From Hyphomicrobiales bacterium (GTDB taxonomy: Bacteria; Pseudomonadota; Alphaproteobacteria; Rhizobiales; Rhizobiaceae): DNA of 64,000 nt. Under the pieces are notes generated by a model. It saw only the letters and a list, made by a program, of their open reading frames with translations. It had not been told where the DNA came from and ran no database searches. Position numbers and translations under genes: made by a program. The DNA lies in the NCBI GenBank assembly GCA_900473175.1, contig UCKM01000006.1, positions 124,001-188,000 on the forward strand, written 5' to 3'. Shown piece after piece: positions 1-9,468 of the stretch (its first letter is position 1; every line of letters starts with the position of its first letter).

Positions 1-3000
1 GCTAGCTGTAAGGTTGCCGCCAAGGTTCTGATCCTTGACCACGCCATTGAGGATGGTGAGCGGAAAGCTCTTCAGGTCGAAATCGATCGCAAGCTGACCC
101 TGCGCAAGCGGTATCGAACCTCGTACCGAAGCATCAAGACCGCTCCCCCCGGTCACGTGGGCATCCACGTTGAGCTGGTCGGTGGTCGATGTGCCTTTGG
201 CATCGAGATTGACCGCATTCACGCCGGCCTGTTTCAATGCCGCGGCCGTGACCCCGTGCGCCTGCAGGTCGAAATTGACATCTGGCTTCTGGCGCGTGCC
301 GCCAACTCTCGCCGTCCCGTTGATTTCGCCGCCAAGCCCAAGATCCGGTTTGATCGTGTTGGCGATATCGAGCGGCAGTTTCTGGATTGCGACCGTAAGA
401 TTGAGCACTTCGGCAACTTCACCGCTGACCGTTACCTTGCCGTCACCCACGTTCAGGAGAATATCGCCAAAGGATATACTGCTCCCGGCCACATTGATCG
501 CGGCAGGCTGCACCAACCTCGCGGCCAGTGCGCCACGAGTCAGCTCCGCCTTGGCGAGCGACAGGAGATACCCCTTTTCCGTTGGCTGGAGGGCGCCGGT
601 AACCGATGCATGCGCGCTGTTCTTCAGGCCGGCCCCCAACACGAAATTGGTTGTATTGCCAGACTGCATCGCGCGGGCATCCAGGACGGTGATATCGATG
701 CCCGCTGCCGAAACGTCTGAGGCCGTTATCATGCCATTGGCGGCAGGCACCTTGAACACATCCTGGGCTGTGACCGCCACTGCGGCCTTGCCGACATGAA
801 TGTCATTGGCTTGCAACCCGTCGATCCTGCCCTTGATATCGACGTTCTGCTTTTCATCCTCATGGGAAAGCGCGATGGTGGCATCGGCCTTGCCGGTGGC
901 CTCAACGAGGAAGAGGGCTGCAGCGGTGGACAGATCGCTCGACGCGAGTGTCAGATTGCCTTGCAGCAGCCCCTTTTTATCCTGGGTGACGTCGCCGCGC
1001 AGCCGTGTGCCACCCGCGATAAACTGGATATTGCTGAGGCGCTTTTCATCATTGCGCAGCGCGATCTCGGTGCTGAGATCAGCGCGCTTGCCGTCGAGGA
1101 AGGCAAGGCCGGAGACCCTGCCGTCCACGATGCTTTTGAACAGTGTACCGTTGAAGGTGAGGCTACCCTCTGTCAGTTTGCGCCCAGAGAGCGCCCCTTC
1201 CGGGACGCCTGCATTGAAGGCAAGTGCAATGATATTGTCCTGGCCGCGCGCGCTGCCCTTCACCTTCAGCGCGCCTTGCGCCTTGTCCGAAAGCAATGCG
1301 AGGTTGGTAAGGTCGAGGCCGAAATCGAAATTCGCCGCGCCGCTGGCGAAGGTTCCATTGGCGCTTACCCGGGTCTGCGGGTTCTCAATCTTGAAATCCT
1401 TGGCGCTGAAGCCATTTTCGCCGCGCGCCAGACCGCCGGTAATACGGGTTTCGCCGGCGAGCACTTTGTCGGCCGCATCGATGCCGAGCTTCATTCCGGT
1501 CGTGCGCCCGTCGAGCAAAAGGTCGAAACCGCCCTTCAGCATTTCCACAAGGCCATTGGCCCTCAAATCAATGGAACCGGCGATATCGCGCCCGGCCAGT
1601 CCAGAGAATGGAGCAAGGCTCGACGCCTTGATGAGGATATCACCGCGATAGGCGAAGTCCTGGATCGTTCCTTGAAGGGCTGCACTGAAGCCATTGGCGG
1701 CGATCAGCGCCTGCTTGAGGTTGACCGGCGTTCCGGCCTTCCAGTCGCCATTGATCTTGAGGTTGATGATATCGCCAAGGGCTTCGGCGACATCCGCCCG
1801 CTTGGCGGTGATGCCCGATACGTCGCCGGTCACGTCATAGGTCAGCGACCGCGCCGTGGGATTGTCGAGATTTTCAGCCAGACCCTTGCCGGTAAGATTG
1901 ACCGATTTCGCAGCGAAGCTGTCGGTCGTGAGATTGGTAACCTCGATGCTGCTGGTCCAGTCATTGTTGGCGCTGGCGCCAAACGATACGGCAAGCACGG
2001 CTTTGTCGACCGTGGTCTGGCCGCCGGTTACCGGCAGAATTACTTTCTTACCAGTCGGATCGGCGATGGTTCCGTCGACTTTGAGGCGACGCAGAAAGAG
2101 GTCGTCGGTGGTTTCGCCAGTAGCGTTGAGAACGAGTGAATTGCTCTTGATGTTAAGCTGGTCAATAGCCACGCCACCGCCGTCGCGGGCAAGGCCATTG
2201 AGGACAAGCTTGGTCTCGCTGCCGAAGAAGTCACGGAAAATGGGTGGAACCAGCGTGGCGATCTCGCCATTCATGTTCGCCTTGAAGCCGAGGCCACTCG
2301 GTTGCCGGTTGAGCTTGGTTTCACCTGTCAGGACGCGCTTGCCGGCGGCGTCCAACGTCAGTTGCAGGCCGAGGTCGCTCACAGGCCCCGAGCCCTTCAG
2401 CGCCAGCGCCACCGGGGGCCTGCCCTCTATATTGAGGAGATTGGCGAGAATACCGTTTTCCGGCTCGTTCAGGGTGAGGTCGAGATCAAGTTGCTGGCTC
2501 TGATTGGCATAGGCGGCCTTGATCTGGAAATCGCCTCCAGGCCCATCGAGGCGCTTGACCGCCAGGTTTGAGTCCAGCGACCCGCCTTCGAGCTTGAGAT
2601 TGCCAGCGATCGAGATTTCCGACCTGAGCCCGAACACACCATCGCCGAAAGCGATACGTCCGACCTTCAAGTCTTGCAGGATCACCGCAAGCGGCAGTTC
2701 GGGAAGGCTGAAACCCTTGGCTTCGGGCGAAGGCAGGCTGTCGTCCGGCAGGGGCTTGCGCAAAACATCGATACGGTCGGCCGCGAGCGTGTTGATGTCG
2801 AGACGGCCCCGCAGCAGCGCCAGACGGCTCCAGACGATCTTCGCGTTGGTGACCTTCAGCCAGATACCCTCGCGGTCGGCGACGGTAATGCTGCCGATGC
2901 TGGCCTCGGAGGAGAGCACGCCCTGAATATCGGAAATGACGATCTGGCGATTCGGCGTGGACAGTTGGTCCGAGACAAAGCTCAAGAACCAGGACTTCTC

Positions 3001-3075
3001 CGCCTCGGCGCTATCTTGTGCCAGGGCCGGGGCCGCGAAGAGCAGCAGGAAGATGGTTGCAAGTATTCGGGTCAA
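1..3075 (-). CDS. tamB: Translocation and assembly module subunit TamB, partial (C-terminus beyond the window)
   Basis: An uninterrupted minus-strand frame of about 1025 codons runs from 3075 past the left edge. The first residues form a clear signal peptide (TRILATIFLLLFAAPALA, then QDS). They are followed by the typical TamB opening WFLSFVSDQLSTPNRQ and IQGVLSSEASI, which is the start of the AsmA-like/TamB repeat region. TamB is an inner-membrane-anchored periplasmic protein that spans to the outer-membrane partner TamA and assists outer-membrane protein or lipid delivery. The start is a TTG at 3075-3073 that overlaps the tamA TGA, so translation is probably coupled to tamA. The C-terminal DUF490 domain that contacts TamA cannot be confirmed because it lies at or beyond the edge. 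Plus-strand open frames here are shadows. Confidence 0.9.
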   Translation of the reverse strand, partial: MTRILATIFLLLFAAPALAQDSAEAEKSWFLSFVSDQLSTPNRQIVISDIQGVLSSEASIGSITVADREGIWLKVTNAKIVWSRLALLRGRLDINTLAADRIDVLRKPLPDDSLPSPEAKGFSLPELPLAVILQDLKVGRIAFGDGVFGLRSEISIAGNLKLEGGSLDSNLAVKRLDGPGGDFQIKAAYANQSQQLDLDLTLNEPENGILANLLNIEGRPPVALALKGSGPVSDLGLQLTLDAAGKRVLTGETKLNRQPSGLGFKANMNGEIATLVPPIFRDFFGSETKLVLNGLARDGGGVAIDQLNIKSNSLVLNATGETTDDLFLRRLKVDGTIADPTGKKVILPVTGGQTTVDKAVLAVSFGASANNDWTSSIEVTNLTTDSFAAKSVNLTGKGLAENLDNPTARSLTYDVTGDVSGITAKRADVAEALGDIINLKINGDWKAGTPVNLKQALIAANGFSAALQGTIQDFAYRGDILIKASSLAPFSGLAGRDIAGSIDLRANGLVEMLKGGFDLLLDGRTTGMKLGIDAADKVLAGETRITGGLARGENGFSAKDFKIENPQTRVSANGTFASGAANFDFGLDLTNLALLSDKAQGALKVKGSARGQDNIIALAFNAGVPEGALSGRKLTEGSLTFNGTLFKSIVDGRVSGLAFLDGKRADLSTEIALRNDEKRLSNIQFIAGGTRLRGDVTQDKKGLLQGNLTLASSDLSTAAALFLVEATGKADATIALSHEDEKQNVDIKGRIDGLQANDIHVGKAAVAVTAQDVFKVPAANGMITASDVSAAGIDITVLDARAMQSGNTTNFVLGAGLKNSAHASVTGALQPTEKGYLLSLAKAELTRGALAARLVQPAAINVAGSSISFGDILLNVGDGKVTVSGEVAEVLNLTVAIQKLPLDIANTIKPDLGLGGEINGTARVGGTRQKPDVNFDLQAHGVTAAALKQAGVNAVNLDAKGTSTTDQLNVDAHVTGGSGLDASVRGSIPLAQGQLAIDFDLKSFPLTILNGVVKDQNLGGNLTAS

Positions 3076-5000
3076 AACGCCTGTCCTATGCCAACGTAAA
3101 GAGCAAAATCCGGATCGTCGTCCGTTCGGTCGAGCGGCACGGCAAAATCCAGCCGGATCGGACCGAGGCCCGTATTATAGCGTAGTCCCGCGCCGACACC
3201 GACGCGCAATTGCTCGGAGAAGTCCGGATAGGAATTCGCGCCCACATAGCCCGCATCGACAAAGCCGACGACGCCGATCGTATCGGTCATGCGGACACGC
3301 GCTTCCACCGAGCTTTCGACCAGCGACCGTCCGCCAATGACGAAATCCTCGCCATCACGCGAAACATTGACGCCGACATTGCGGTAGGCATAGCCACGGA
3401 TCGAACCGCCGCCACCGGCGAAGAACAGCTGGTCCGGCGGCAGTTCGGCGACATCCGCCCCGACGATGCTGCCGAGTTTCAGACGTCCGGCCAAGATAAA
3501 CCGATTGGCCGTATCGAGGCTGTAATAGGTTCGCCCTTCCGCGGTAAACTTGGTCGCGAAGTTGCCGTACTCGATTTCATAGAACGGCGAGACCAACCCC
3601 TCGAGGAAGTGACCGCGCGTCGGATCGACCTTGCTGTCGCGGCTGTCATAGGTAAGGCCGCCGATCAACCCGACGGTGAGGAAATCGCGCTTTCCGAAGA
3701 AATCATCGTCAAAATGCGACTTGGAGACGTTCGCCATGATCTTCCCGGTCAGTTCGTCGGAGAAAATCTGGGTAAAGCCCGCTTGGGCTGTGATCGAGGT
3801 CTGCGTATAGGCGTCAAGGACCTGACGCTCCCCGATGAGCGAAGCGATGAAATCCGTATCCGGCGTATAAACGCCCGGCTTGGTGAAGGTGACACCGAGG
3901 AGATAGTTGTAGTCCTGGGGGCTGAAGGATTGCGCCCCGATCCCACCGATTTTGGCGTCGAAGCGCAAGCGCTCGGCGTGCCCGAAGAGATTGCGGTGCA
4001 ACCAGTAGGCGTCGAACCCGGCACCATCCAGCGTGGAATAGCTGCCGCCGAGCCCAAACCGGTGCAGTTTCTGCTCCTGCACGGCAACGGTAATCGGTAG
4101 CAGACCACCATTGGTGATCGCGTCCGCCTCCACGATGCGGGCCGAGCGAAAGACCTCGAGACGCGACAGGCGCTTCTTGGCGCGCTCGATCTCATCCGGA
4201 TCGTATTCGACCCCGGGCTGCAGGCCGGTAATGAAGGTGACGAATTCCGGGTCCATGCGCTCCGTCCCGGTGACGGAAACCGGACCGAAGGCGGCGCGCC
4301 GATCGGGATCGACGTCGATCGTCGCATCAAGCGTATTGTTGTTGTGATTGGCAAGAACATTGCGGGAGATGATCCTCGCCTTGGGGTGACCTTGTTCGCG
4401 CCACGCATCGACAGCAAGTCTCTCAGCCCTGACGATTGCCGTCGAGTTCGCAACATCCCCGGGGGCGAAACCCTGCTTTTCGGGCAGATCGACGACATCC
4501 TTCGGATCGACGGGCGGCGGCGCCATGTTCTTCACGCGCGCCGTGGCAAACAGAAACTTCGGCCCCGGATCGACCTTTATTTGCACATTGGCAGGGTTGG
4601 GCAAATCAGCGTCGATTGGAATATCGGCTGCTTCGCGGCCATTGACCTTGATGTTGATCGTGCCGCCATAGCGGCCATCCGCATAAAGCGCGCCGAGAAT
4701 GCGCCGATAATCGCCGCGTGCCTTGGCCAGCAAGCCCGCGGCGCCAGAGGCTGGTTTATCCTCGTCGGCCACAAGACTGGACGCGCCTTCGACAAGCTTT
4801 TTGGTATCCTTATCCTCGGTTTGCGTCAGATCGACCGTATATCGATGCGGATCGGCAATGACCGCGTCAGAATCATCCTCCTTCTTCTGGCCCCAAAGAT
4901 GAATGCCAAAAAGATCAAAAGCCTGTGCCGGAGAAACAAGTGCGGTGAACGCCAGCAGAGCGGCGCCAAAGACACTGGCATGTGGGCGCCTGAAGTCCAT
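3072..5000 (-). CDS. tamA: Outer-membrane assembly factor TamA (BamA/Omp85 family)
   Basis: This is a 642-residue protein. The N-terminus is a signal peptide ending near SPAQA (about residue 28). POTRA-like segments follow over residues 80-320, and then an Omp85/bacterial surface antigen beta-barrel to the C-terminus. Barrel features visible are GGGGSIRGYAYR (the conserved loop-6 RGY motif), repeated aromatic strands, and a final strand ending in YVGIGQAF with the terminal Phe expected of outer-membrane proteins. TamA partners with TamB, whose gene follows with overlapping stop and start. I chose ATG 5000 rather than the upstream ATG at 5036 because it places the signal peptide directly at the N-terminus and has a GGGGAA stretch upstream. 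Product assignment is firm. Confidence 0.93.
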   Translation of the reverse strand: MDFRRPHASVFGAALLAFTALVSPAQAFDLFGIHLWGQKKEDDSDAVIADPHRYTVDLTQTEDKDTKKLVEGASSLVADEDKPASGAAGLLAKARGDYRRILGALYADGRYGGTINIKVNGREAADIPIDADLPNPANVQIKVDPGPKFLFATARVKNMAPPPVDPKDVVDLPEKQGFAPGDVANSTAIVRAERLAVDAWREQGHPKARIISRNVLANHNNNTLDATIDVDPDRRAAFGPVSVTGTERMDPEFVTFITGLQPGVEYDPDEIERAKKRLSRLEVFRSARIVEADAITNGGLLPITVAVQEQKLHRFGLGGSYSTLDGAGFDAYWLHRNLFGHAERLRFDAKIGGIGAQSFSPQDYNYLLGVTFTKPGVYTPDTDFIASLIGERQVLDAYTQTSITAQAGFTQIFSDELTGKIMANVSKSHFDDDFFGKRDFLTVGLIGGLTYDSRDSKVDPTRGHFLEGLVSPFYEIEYGNFATKFTAEGRTYYSLDTANRFILAGRLKLGSIVGADVAELPPDQLFFAGGGGSIRGYAYRNVGVNVSRDGEDFVIGGRSLVESSVEARVRMTDTIGVVGFVDAGYVGANSYPDFSEQLRVGVGAGLRYNTGLGPIRLDFAVPLDRTDDDPDFALYVGIGQAF

Positions 5001-5254
5001 CAACCAGTCAATTCCCCACTCAAGAAAGACACACATTTACGCCGCAGGACGGAGAAATGCTTTCCCACGATCGATAAAAATCGCCCCCCGAGCTTAAGAA
5101 ATTGATAACATGTCGGGCAGGACCGGCCAACCCGCGATGCCTATCGCTGGGTTTGGTAAACGGCTCCTTGTGACCATATGGCCACAAAACGTCCGGTTTT
5201 CGGATCGGTGGCGCATCACTTTTTGTTAGAGGAATGCAACAACCGCCCGATTTG

Positions 5255-5280
5255 AGGGGCGCCAGAAGAACCGGCGCCCT
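5255..5280 (-). terminator. GC-rich hairpin after dadA
   Basis: AGGGGCGCC and GGCGCCCT arms (8-9 bp) flank a 9-nt loop, 10 bases beyond the dadA stop. There is no clear U-run on the minus strand, so it may be a factor-assisted terminator or an mRNA 3-prime stabiliser. Confidence 0.4.
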
Positions 5281-5289
5281 CCTGATGTG

Positions 5290-6564
5290 TCACTCGGCTG
5301 CGGCCAGCCATTCAACTTGATGCGGATTGTCCAGTGGCATCGCCGAACTGACGTGACCTGCCACGATCTCCGCGGTTGCCGCCGACAAGGTCCAGCCGAG
5401 GTGGCCATGTCCGGTATTGTAGAAGACGCCAGGGCGCTTGCCGCTACCGACACGCGGCAACATGTTTGGCATCATCGGGCGCAGTCCTGCCCACGGCACG
5501 ACATTGGACGTGTCCATGTCCGGAAAGAGATCGCGGCTCCAGTCGATCAAGGGCTTGATGCGATCGTGGCGAATGTCACGGTTCTCGCCATTATATTCGG
5601 CGGTACCAGCGACCCGCAGGCGGCCAGCGCCAAGACGGCTTGTGACGATCTTCGCATCATCGTCGAGCAGGCTGACCCAAGGTGCCGACGTGCGGCTCAC
5701 CTCATCGCCAAGATTGACGGTAATCGAGTAACCCTTGACCGGGTAGATGTTCACACGGTCGCCGAGCTGCGCGGCGAATGTGCGGCTGGCAATGCCGGCG
5801 CAGATCACGATCGCATCAAAGCGTTCAGTCTCAATCTCCGAAAGCGGCGCCGATGCGCTGTTCCACGAGACGACCACGCCGTCGCTGCCATGCTTCAAGG
5901 CCTGTACATTGGCGTCACCGACAAAGCCGACGCCGCGCTGCACCGACGCGTCGGCAAGGCCGCGCGTGAACTTGTGAATATCGCCGGTCGAATCGGACGG
6001 GGTGAAGAAACCACCATAGAACGAGCCGTTGAGTGCGGGCTCGAGGTTCCGGATGTCCTCGTTCGTTACAGCGCGACGCTCGAGGCCACCGGCTTCGAGC
6101 AGCCTGTTGACCTTGACGGCATGATCATAGCCGCCTTTCGAGCGGTAGATGTGCAGGATGCCGCGCTTTTCGAGATCGAAATCGATCTTCTCTTCGGCGG
6201 CGATTTCGAAAATGCGCTTGCGTGCTTCGATGGCGAGTTTCGTCGTTGCAATCGTGTTCCGCTCGTAGTGCGGAATGTTCATCACGAACTCCGCCATCCA
6301 CGAATATTTGTGCCATGACGGTTTCGGGTTCATCAGCAACGGCGCATCCTTGCGCAACATCCACTTCATGCCTTTGAGGACCGTCCCCCAGCTGTTCCAG
6401 ACTTCGGCATTCGATGCCGAAAGCTGACCGCCATTGGCGAAGGACGTCTCCATCGCAGCGTAGCGGTTGCGGTCGAAAACAGTGACGGAATAGCCCTGGC
6501 GGGCAAGTGCATAGGCAGTGGTAACGCCGGTTATACCAGCGCCGATAATGGCAATTGTAGTCAT
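5290..6564 (-). CDS. dadA: D-amino-acid dehydrogenase (DadA family FAD oxidoreductase), glycine-riboswitch controlled
   Basis: This 424-residue flavoprotein has the N-terminal dinucleotide fold IAIIGAGITGVTTAYALARQG (residues 5-25) and the DAO-family ending TGHGHLGWTLSAATAEIV. Its length and motifs match the small-subunit D-amino-acid dehydrogenase family, which oxidises D-amino acids (and in some relatives glycine) to the oxo acid plus ammonia, passing electrons to quinone. The leader carries a tandem glycine riboswitch, so glycine is the likely inducing ligand and possibly a substrate. I inferred this from context, not from the active site. Start ATG 6564 has AAGGA about 11 bases upstream. 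The GTG at 6573 is the alternative but sits too close to that Shine-Dalgarno. Confidence 0.85.
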   Translation of the reverse strand: MTTIAIIGAGITGVTTAYALARQGYSVTVFDRNRYAAMETSFANGGQLSASNAEVWNSWGTVLKGMKWMLRKDAPLLMNPKPSWHKYSWMAEFVMNIPHYERNTIATTKLAIEARKRIFEIAAEEKIDFDLEKRGILHIYRSKGGYDHAVKVNRLLEAGGLERRAVTNEDIRNLEPALNGSFYGGFFTPSDSTGDIHKFTRGLADASVQRGVGFVGDANVQALKHGSDGVVVSWNSASAPLSEIETERFDAIVICAGIASRTFAAQLGDRVNIYPVKGYSITVNLGDEVSRTSAPWVSLLDDDAKIVTSRLGAGRLRVAGTAEYNGENRDIRHDRIKPLIDWSRDLFPDMDTSNVVPWAGLRPMMPNMLPRVGSGKRPGVFYNTGHGHLGWTLSAATAEIVAGHVSSAMPLDNPHQVEWLAAAE

Positions 6565-6624
6565 GACAGACACAGTCCTTCAGCAACACATGGTTTCAGT
6601 TTCGCCGTTCAAAACGGCACGAAA

Positions 6625-6858
6625 CCCCATCTGTCACGGGACCTGAGAGTTTGGCCCTCACGCGCCCGCCGGATGTTTATCATCCATGTCCTGGCAGCGT
6701 CACCGGCTGAGCACCGGTCAGGGCTTTCTCCTTCGGTGGGCACAACGTTGTCGCTATGCCACTCTCCAGATGTCCGACGCTAGTCTGGTCCTTTTGCCTG
6801 AGAGTTTCCGGGGCGGTTGCTCCATCGGCGCCGGTCTTACCGGTCTCTCCCAGATAGC
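6625..6858 (-). promoter_or_regulatory. Tandem glycine riboswitch (two aptamers) in the dadA leader
   Basis: Read on the minus strand, aptamer I (6858-6781) shows CTGGGAGAGACC, GATGGAGCAACCGCC and AACTCTCAGGCAAAAGGACC. Aptamer II (6778-6625) shows GGACATCTGGAGAGTGGC, CCACCGAAGGAGAAAGCC and AAACTCTCAGGTCCCGTGACAG. These are the GGAGAG, GG(A/G)GCAA and ACTCTCAGG signatures of the gcvT/glycine RNA motif, in the usual head-to-tail pair. Aptamer II carries an insert of roughly 60 nt between its core strands with two further hairpins (ACCGG..CCGGT and GGATG..CATCC). Downstream, a GCCGTT/AACGGC hairpin at 6618-6604 could be part of the expression platform, but it has no U-run. Glycine normally activates this class. 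The controlled gene here is dadA. Confidence 0.93.
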
Positions 6859-6970
6859 CTGTGCGAACGGAGCTGCTTATATCGCACTTGCGAGAAGAGA
6901 ACAACTGGCTAAGAAAGCGCAGACCCATTATGCTGGCGCCACATAATCCAGTCGCTTCGGAGTGAAATTC

Positions 6971-7207
6971 ATGAAACCCGTCTTCCTGCAGCTGCAGTGC
7001 TTTCCCGGCAAAACCTATGAGGTCGCAGCGGCGCTTTACGAACGCGAAATCGTCTCGGAACTCTATTCCACAAGTGGCGACTACGATCTCCTCATGAAGA
7101 TCTACATTCCTGAGGAGAAGGACATCGGCAAGTTCATCAACGACAATGTGCTCGACATTCCGGGCATTGCCCGCTCACTGACAACGATGACTTTCACGGC
7201 GTTTTGA
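6971..7207 (+). CDS. Stand-alone Lrp/AsnC ligand-binding (RAM) domain protein
   Basis: This 78-residue protein consists only of the RAM effector fold of the Lrp/AsnC family: a beta-strand start (KPVFLQLQCFPGKTYEVAAAL), the IVSELYSTSGDYDLLMKIYIPE core and the IPGIARSLTTMTFTAF end. No helix-turn-helix precedes it. Stand-alone RAM proteins bind amino acids and can pair with full Lrp regulators. ATG 6971 has GGAG at 6959-6962 with an 8-base gap. A GTG at 6962 is in frame but would overlap that Shine-Dalgarno. It diverges from the riboswitch-controlled dadA, so an amino-acid sensing role is plausible but unproven. Confidence 0.82.
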   Translation: MKPVFLQLQCFPGKTYEVAAALYEREIVSELYSTSGDYDLLMKIYIPEEKDIGKFINDNVLDIPGIARSLTTMTFTAF

Positions 7208-7374
7208 TAGCGCCGCACCCGAGACATTACGTCCCGTTTCGTGCAAGCATGAACTTCACTATGTAACGAATGAAATAAATAGTCCTCTTTAGAGAAACAA
7301 TATTCCGATCTTTGCCACGGAAGCGGTTTTTCTGTAGAGATGCGTCCCTCGCAATTCACCATCAGGATCTTCAA

Positions 7375-9228
7375 ATGCCTCCCTATCGTTCACGCACAAC
7401 CACACATGGTCGCAACATGGCCGGTGCCCGCGGGCTCTGGCGCGCGACCGGCATGAAGGACGAGGATTTTGGCAAGCCGATTATCGCGGTGGTCAACTCC
7501 TTCACGCAGTTCGTGCCCGGCCACGTGCATCTGAAGGACCTCGGCCAGCTGGTCGCGCGTGAGATCGAAAGCGCCGGCGGTGTCGCCAAGGAATTCAACA
7601 CGATCGCCGTCGATGACGGTATCGCCATGGGCCATGACGGCATGCTCTATTCGTTGCCGAGCCGCGAAATCATTGCGGACAGCGTTGAATACATGGTCAA
7701 TGCCCATTGCGCCGACGCCATGGTCTGCATCTCCAATTGCGACAAGATCACCCCGGGTATGCTGATGGCGGCACTGCGCCTCAATATTCCGGTTGTCTTC
7801 GTATCCGGCGGCCCGATGGAAGCGGGCAAGGTCGTCTGGGGCGACAAGGAAAAGAAGCTTGATCTGGTGGACGCCATGGTCGCTGCCGCCGACGACCGCA
7901 TTTCCGACGAGGAAGTCAAGGCAATCGAGCGCTCGGCCTGCCCGACTTGCGGCTCCTGTTCCGGCATGTTCACGGCGAACTCGATGAACTGCCTGACCGA
8001 AGCGCTCGGCCTGTCGCTACCCGGCAATGGATCAACATTGGCAACGCATGCGGATCGCCGTCGCCTCTTCGTCGAGGCCGGCCATCTCGTCGTCGATCTC
8101 GCCCGCCGCTACTACGAGCAGGATGACGAGACCGCACTGCCGCGATCCATCGCATCGTTCGCCGCGTTCGAAAACGCCATGACACTCGACATCGCCATGG
8201 GTGGCTCGACCAATACCGTCCTGCACCTCTTGGCAGCCGCCCATGAGGCGGAAGTCGATTTCACAATGAGCGACATTGACCGCTTGTCAAGACGCGTTCC
8301 TGTGCTGTGCAAGGTCGCGCCCGCCGTTGCCAATGTGCACATGGAAGACGTGCACCATGCCGGGGGCATCATGGGTATTCTCGGTGAACTCGACCGTGCG
8401 GGCCTCATCGATACATCGGTCTATTCGGTCCATGCCGCCAATCTGGGTGCCGCGCTTGACCGCTGGGATATTGTGCGCAGCAAGAACAAGTCTGTACATG
8501 ACTTCTTCCGCGCCGCGCCCGGTGGCGTGCCGACACAGGTGGCATTCAGCCAGGAGCGGCGCTTCGACGATGTCGACCTTGACCGCGAGCAGGGCGTTAT
8601 CCGCAATGCCGAACACGCCTATTCCAAGGATGGCGGACTTGCGGTGCTTTATGGCAACCTCGCCGAGGACGGCTGCATCGTGAAGACGGCCGGCGTCGAT
8701 GATTCAATCCTGAAATTCTCCGGTCCGGCACGCATTTTTGAGAGTCAGGACAGCGCCGTGTTGGGCATCCTCAATGGCGGCGTGAAGCCCGGCGATATCG
8801 TGCTGATCCGCTACGAAGGCCCGCGCGGCGGTCCCGGCATGCAGGAAATGCTCTATCCGACCAGCTATCTCAAATCGAAGGGGCTTGGAAAAGCCTGCGC
8901 GCTGATCACAGACGGACGTTTCTCTGGCGGTTCATCGGGTCTTTCCATCGGCCACGTTTCGCCGGAAGCCGCCGAAGGCGGCCTGATCGGCCTCGTTGAG
9001 GAAGGCGATTTGATCGATATCGACATTCCCAACCGCAAGATCCATCTCGCGGTCGACGATACGGTGCTTGCTGACCGCCGGGCGCATATGGAAGCCAAGG
9101 GAACAGCCGCGTGGAAGCCCGCGGAAAAGCGCAAGCGCAAGATCACGACCGCATTGCGCGCTTATGGTGCCATGGCGACAAGTGCCGCCAGGGGTGCGGT
9201 GCGCCAGATTCCTGATGAGTGGAACTGA
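7375..9228 (+). CDS. ilvD: Dihydroxy-acid dehydratase
   Basis: The protein has 617 residues, the normal length of the IlvD/Edd family enzyme that converts 2,3-dihydroxy-isovalerate (or 3-methylvalerate) to the 2-oxo acid in branched-chain amino-acid synthesis. Visible motifs are the opening [22 protein letters not shown], the cluster cysteine in [30 protein letters not shown] with a second ligand, and the C-terminal [20 protein letters not shown]. Start ATG 7375 ([10 protein letters not shown]) has AGGA 9 bases upstream and matches the family start. An open frame from 7312 adds 21 non-conserved residues. It stands as a single gene convergent with the ABC-transporter operon. Confidence 0.97.
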   Translation: MPPYRSRTTTHGRNMAGARGLWRATGMKDEDFGKPIIAVVNSFTQFVPGHVHLKDLGQLVAREIESAGGVAKEFNTIAVDDGIAMGHDGMLYSLPSREIIADSVEYMVNAHCADAMVCISNCDKITPGMLMAALRLNIPVVFVSGGPMEAGKVVWGDKEKKLDLVDAMVAAADDRISDEEVKAIERSACPTCGSCSGMFTANSMNCLTEALGLSLPGNGSTLATHADRRRLFVEAGHLVVDLARRYYEQDDETALPRSIASFAAFENAMTLDIAMGGSTNTVLHLLAAAHEAEVDFTMSDIDRLSRRVPVLCKVAPAVANVHMEDVHHAGGIMGILGELDRAGLIDTSVYSVHAANLGAALDRWDIVRSKNKSVHDFFRAAPGGVPTQVAFSQERRFDDVDLDREQGVIRNAEHAYSKDGGLAVLYGNLAEDGCIVKTAGVDDSILKFSGPARIFESQDSAVLGILNGGVKPGDIVLIRYEGPRGGPGMQEMLYPTSYLKSKGLGKACALITDGRFSGGSSGLSIGHVSPEAAEGGLIGLVEEGDLIDIDIPNRKIHLAVDDTVLADRRAHMEAKGTAAWKPAEKRKRKITTALRAYGAMATSAARGAVRQIPDEWN

Positions 9229-9249
9229 TCACTCCCTAGGCATGATTTA

Positions 9250-9401
9250 GTGCGTGGTTCGACAAGGGTGCTCCTTTCCCTCCCCCTTGTTGGGAGGGTG
9301 GCTGCTAAGCAGCCGGGAGGGGCATTTCCTGACGAAGAAGACACCTTTGCAATAAACCCCTCCCCGGGCCTCCGGCCCGACCCTCCCCACAAGGGGGAGG
9401 G
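9250..9401. repeat. Intergenic mosaic inverted repeat, copy 1 (with a fragment of a second repeat family)
   Basis: CCCTCCCCCTTGT at 9278-9290 pairs with ACAAGGGGGAGGG at 9389-9401. Inside each arm sit small hairpins (GGCTGCTAAGCAGCC at 9299-9313 and GGGCCTCCGGCCC at 9366-9378). The whole 124 bp can fold as one long branched stem. The 17 bases just before it (9250-9266, GTGCGTGGTTCGACAAG) are identical to the outer arm of the palindrome at 18891. It lies between the convergent ends of ilvD and the solute-binding gene. It resembles rhizobial intergenic mosaic elements, which I know as a class only. Confidence 0.8.
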
Positions 9402-9468
9402 TGAATTGGCGGTGCCTTCTGTGCTGCATTGTTGCCTCCCCAACGGGAAGGGCAGCGCCACTTAAACC

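Noticed and set aside
796-2139. 447-codon plus-strand open frame opposite tamB
   Set aside because: It is antisense to the strong TamB reading frame, has no recognisable motif, and is a typical shadow in GC-rich DNA.
6680-6946. Short open frames on both strands inside the dadA leader
   Set aside because: The bases are explained by the tandem glycine riboswitch, and the frames have no conserved content.
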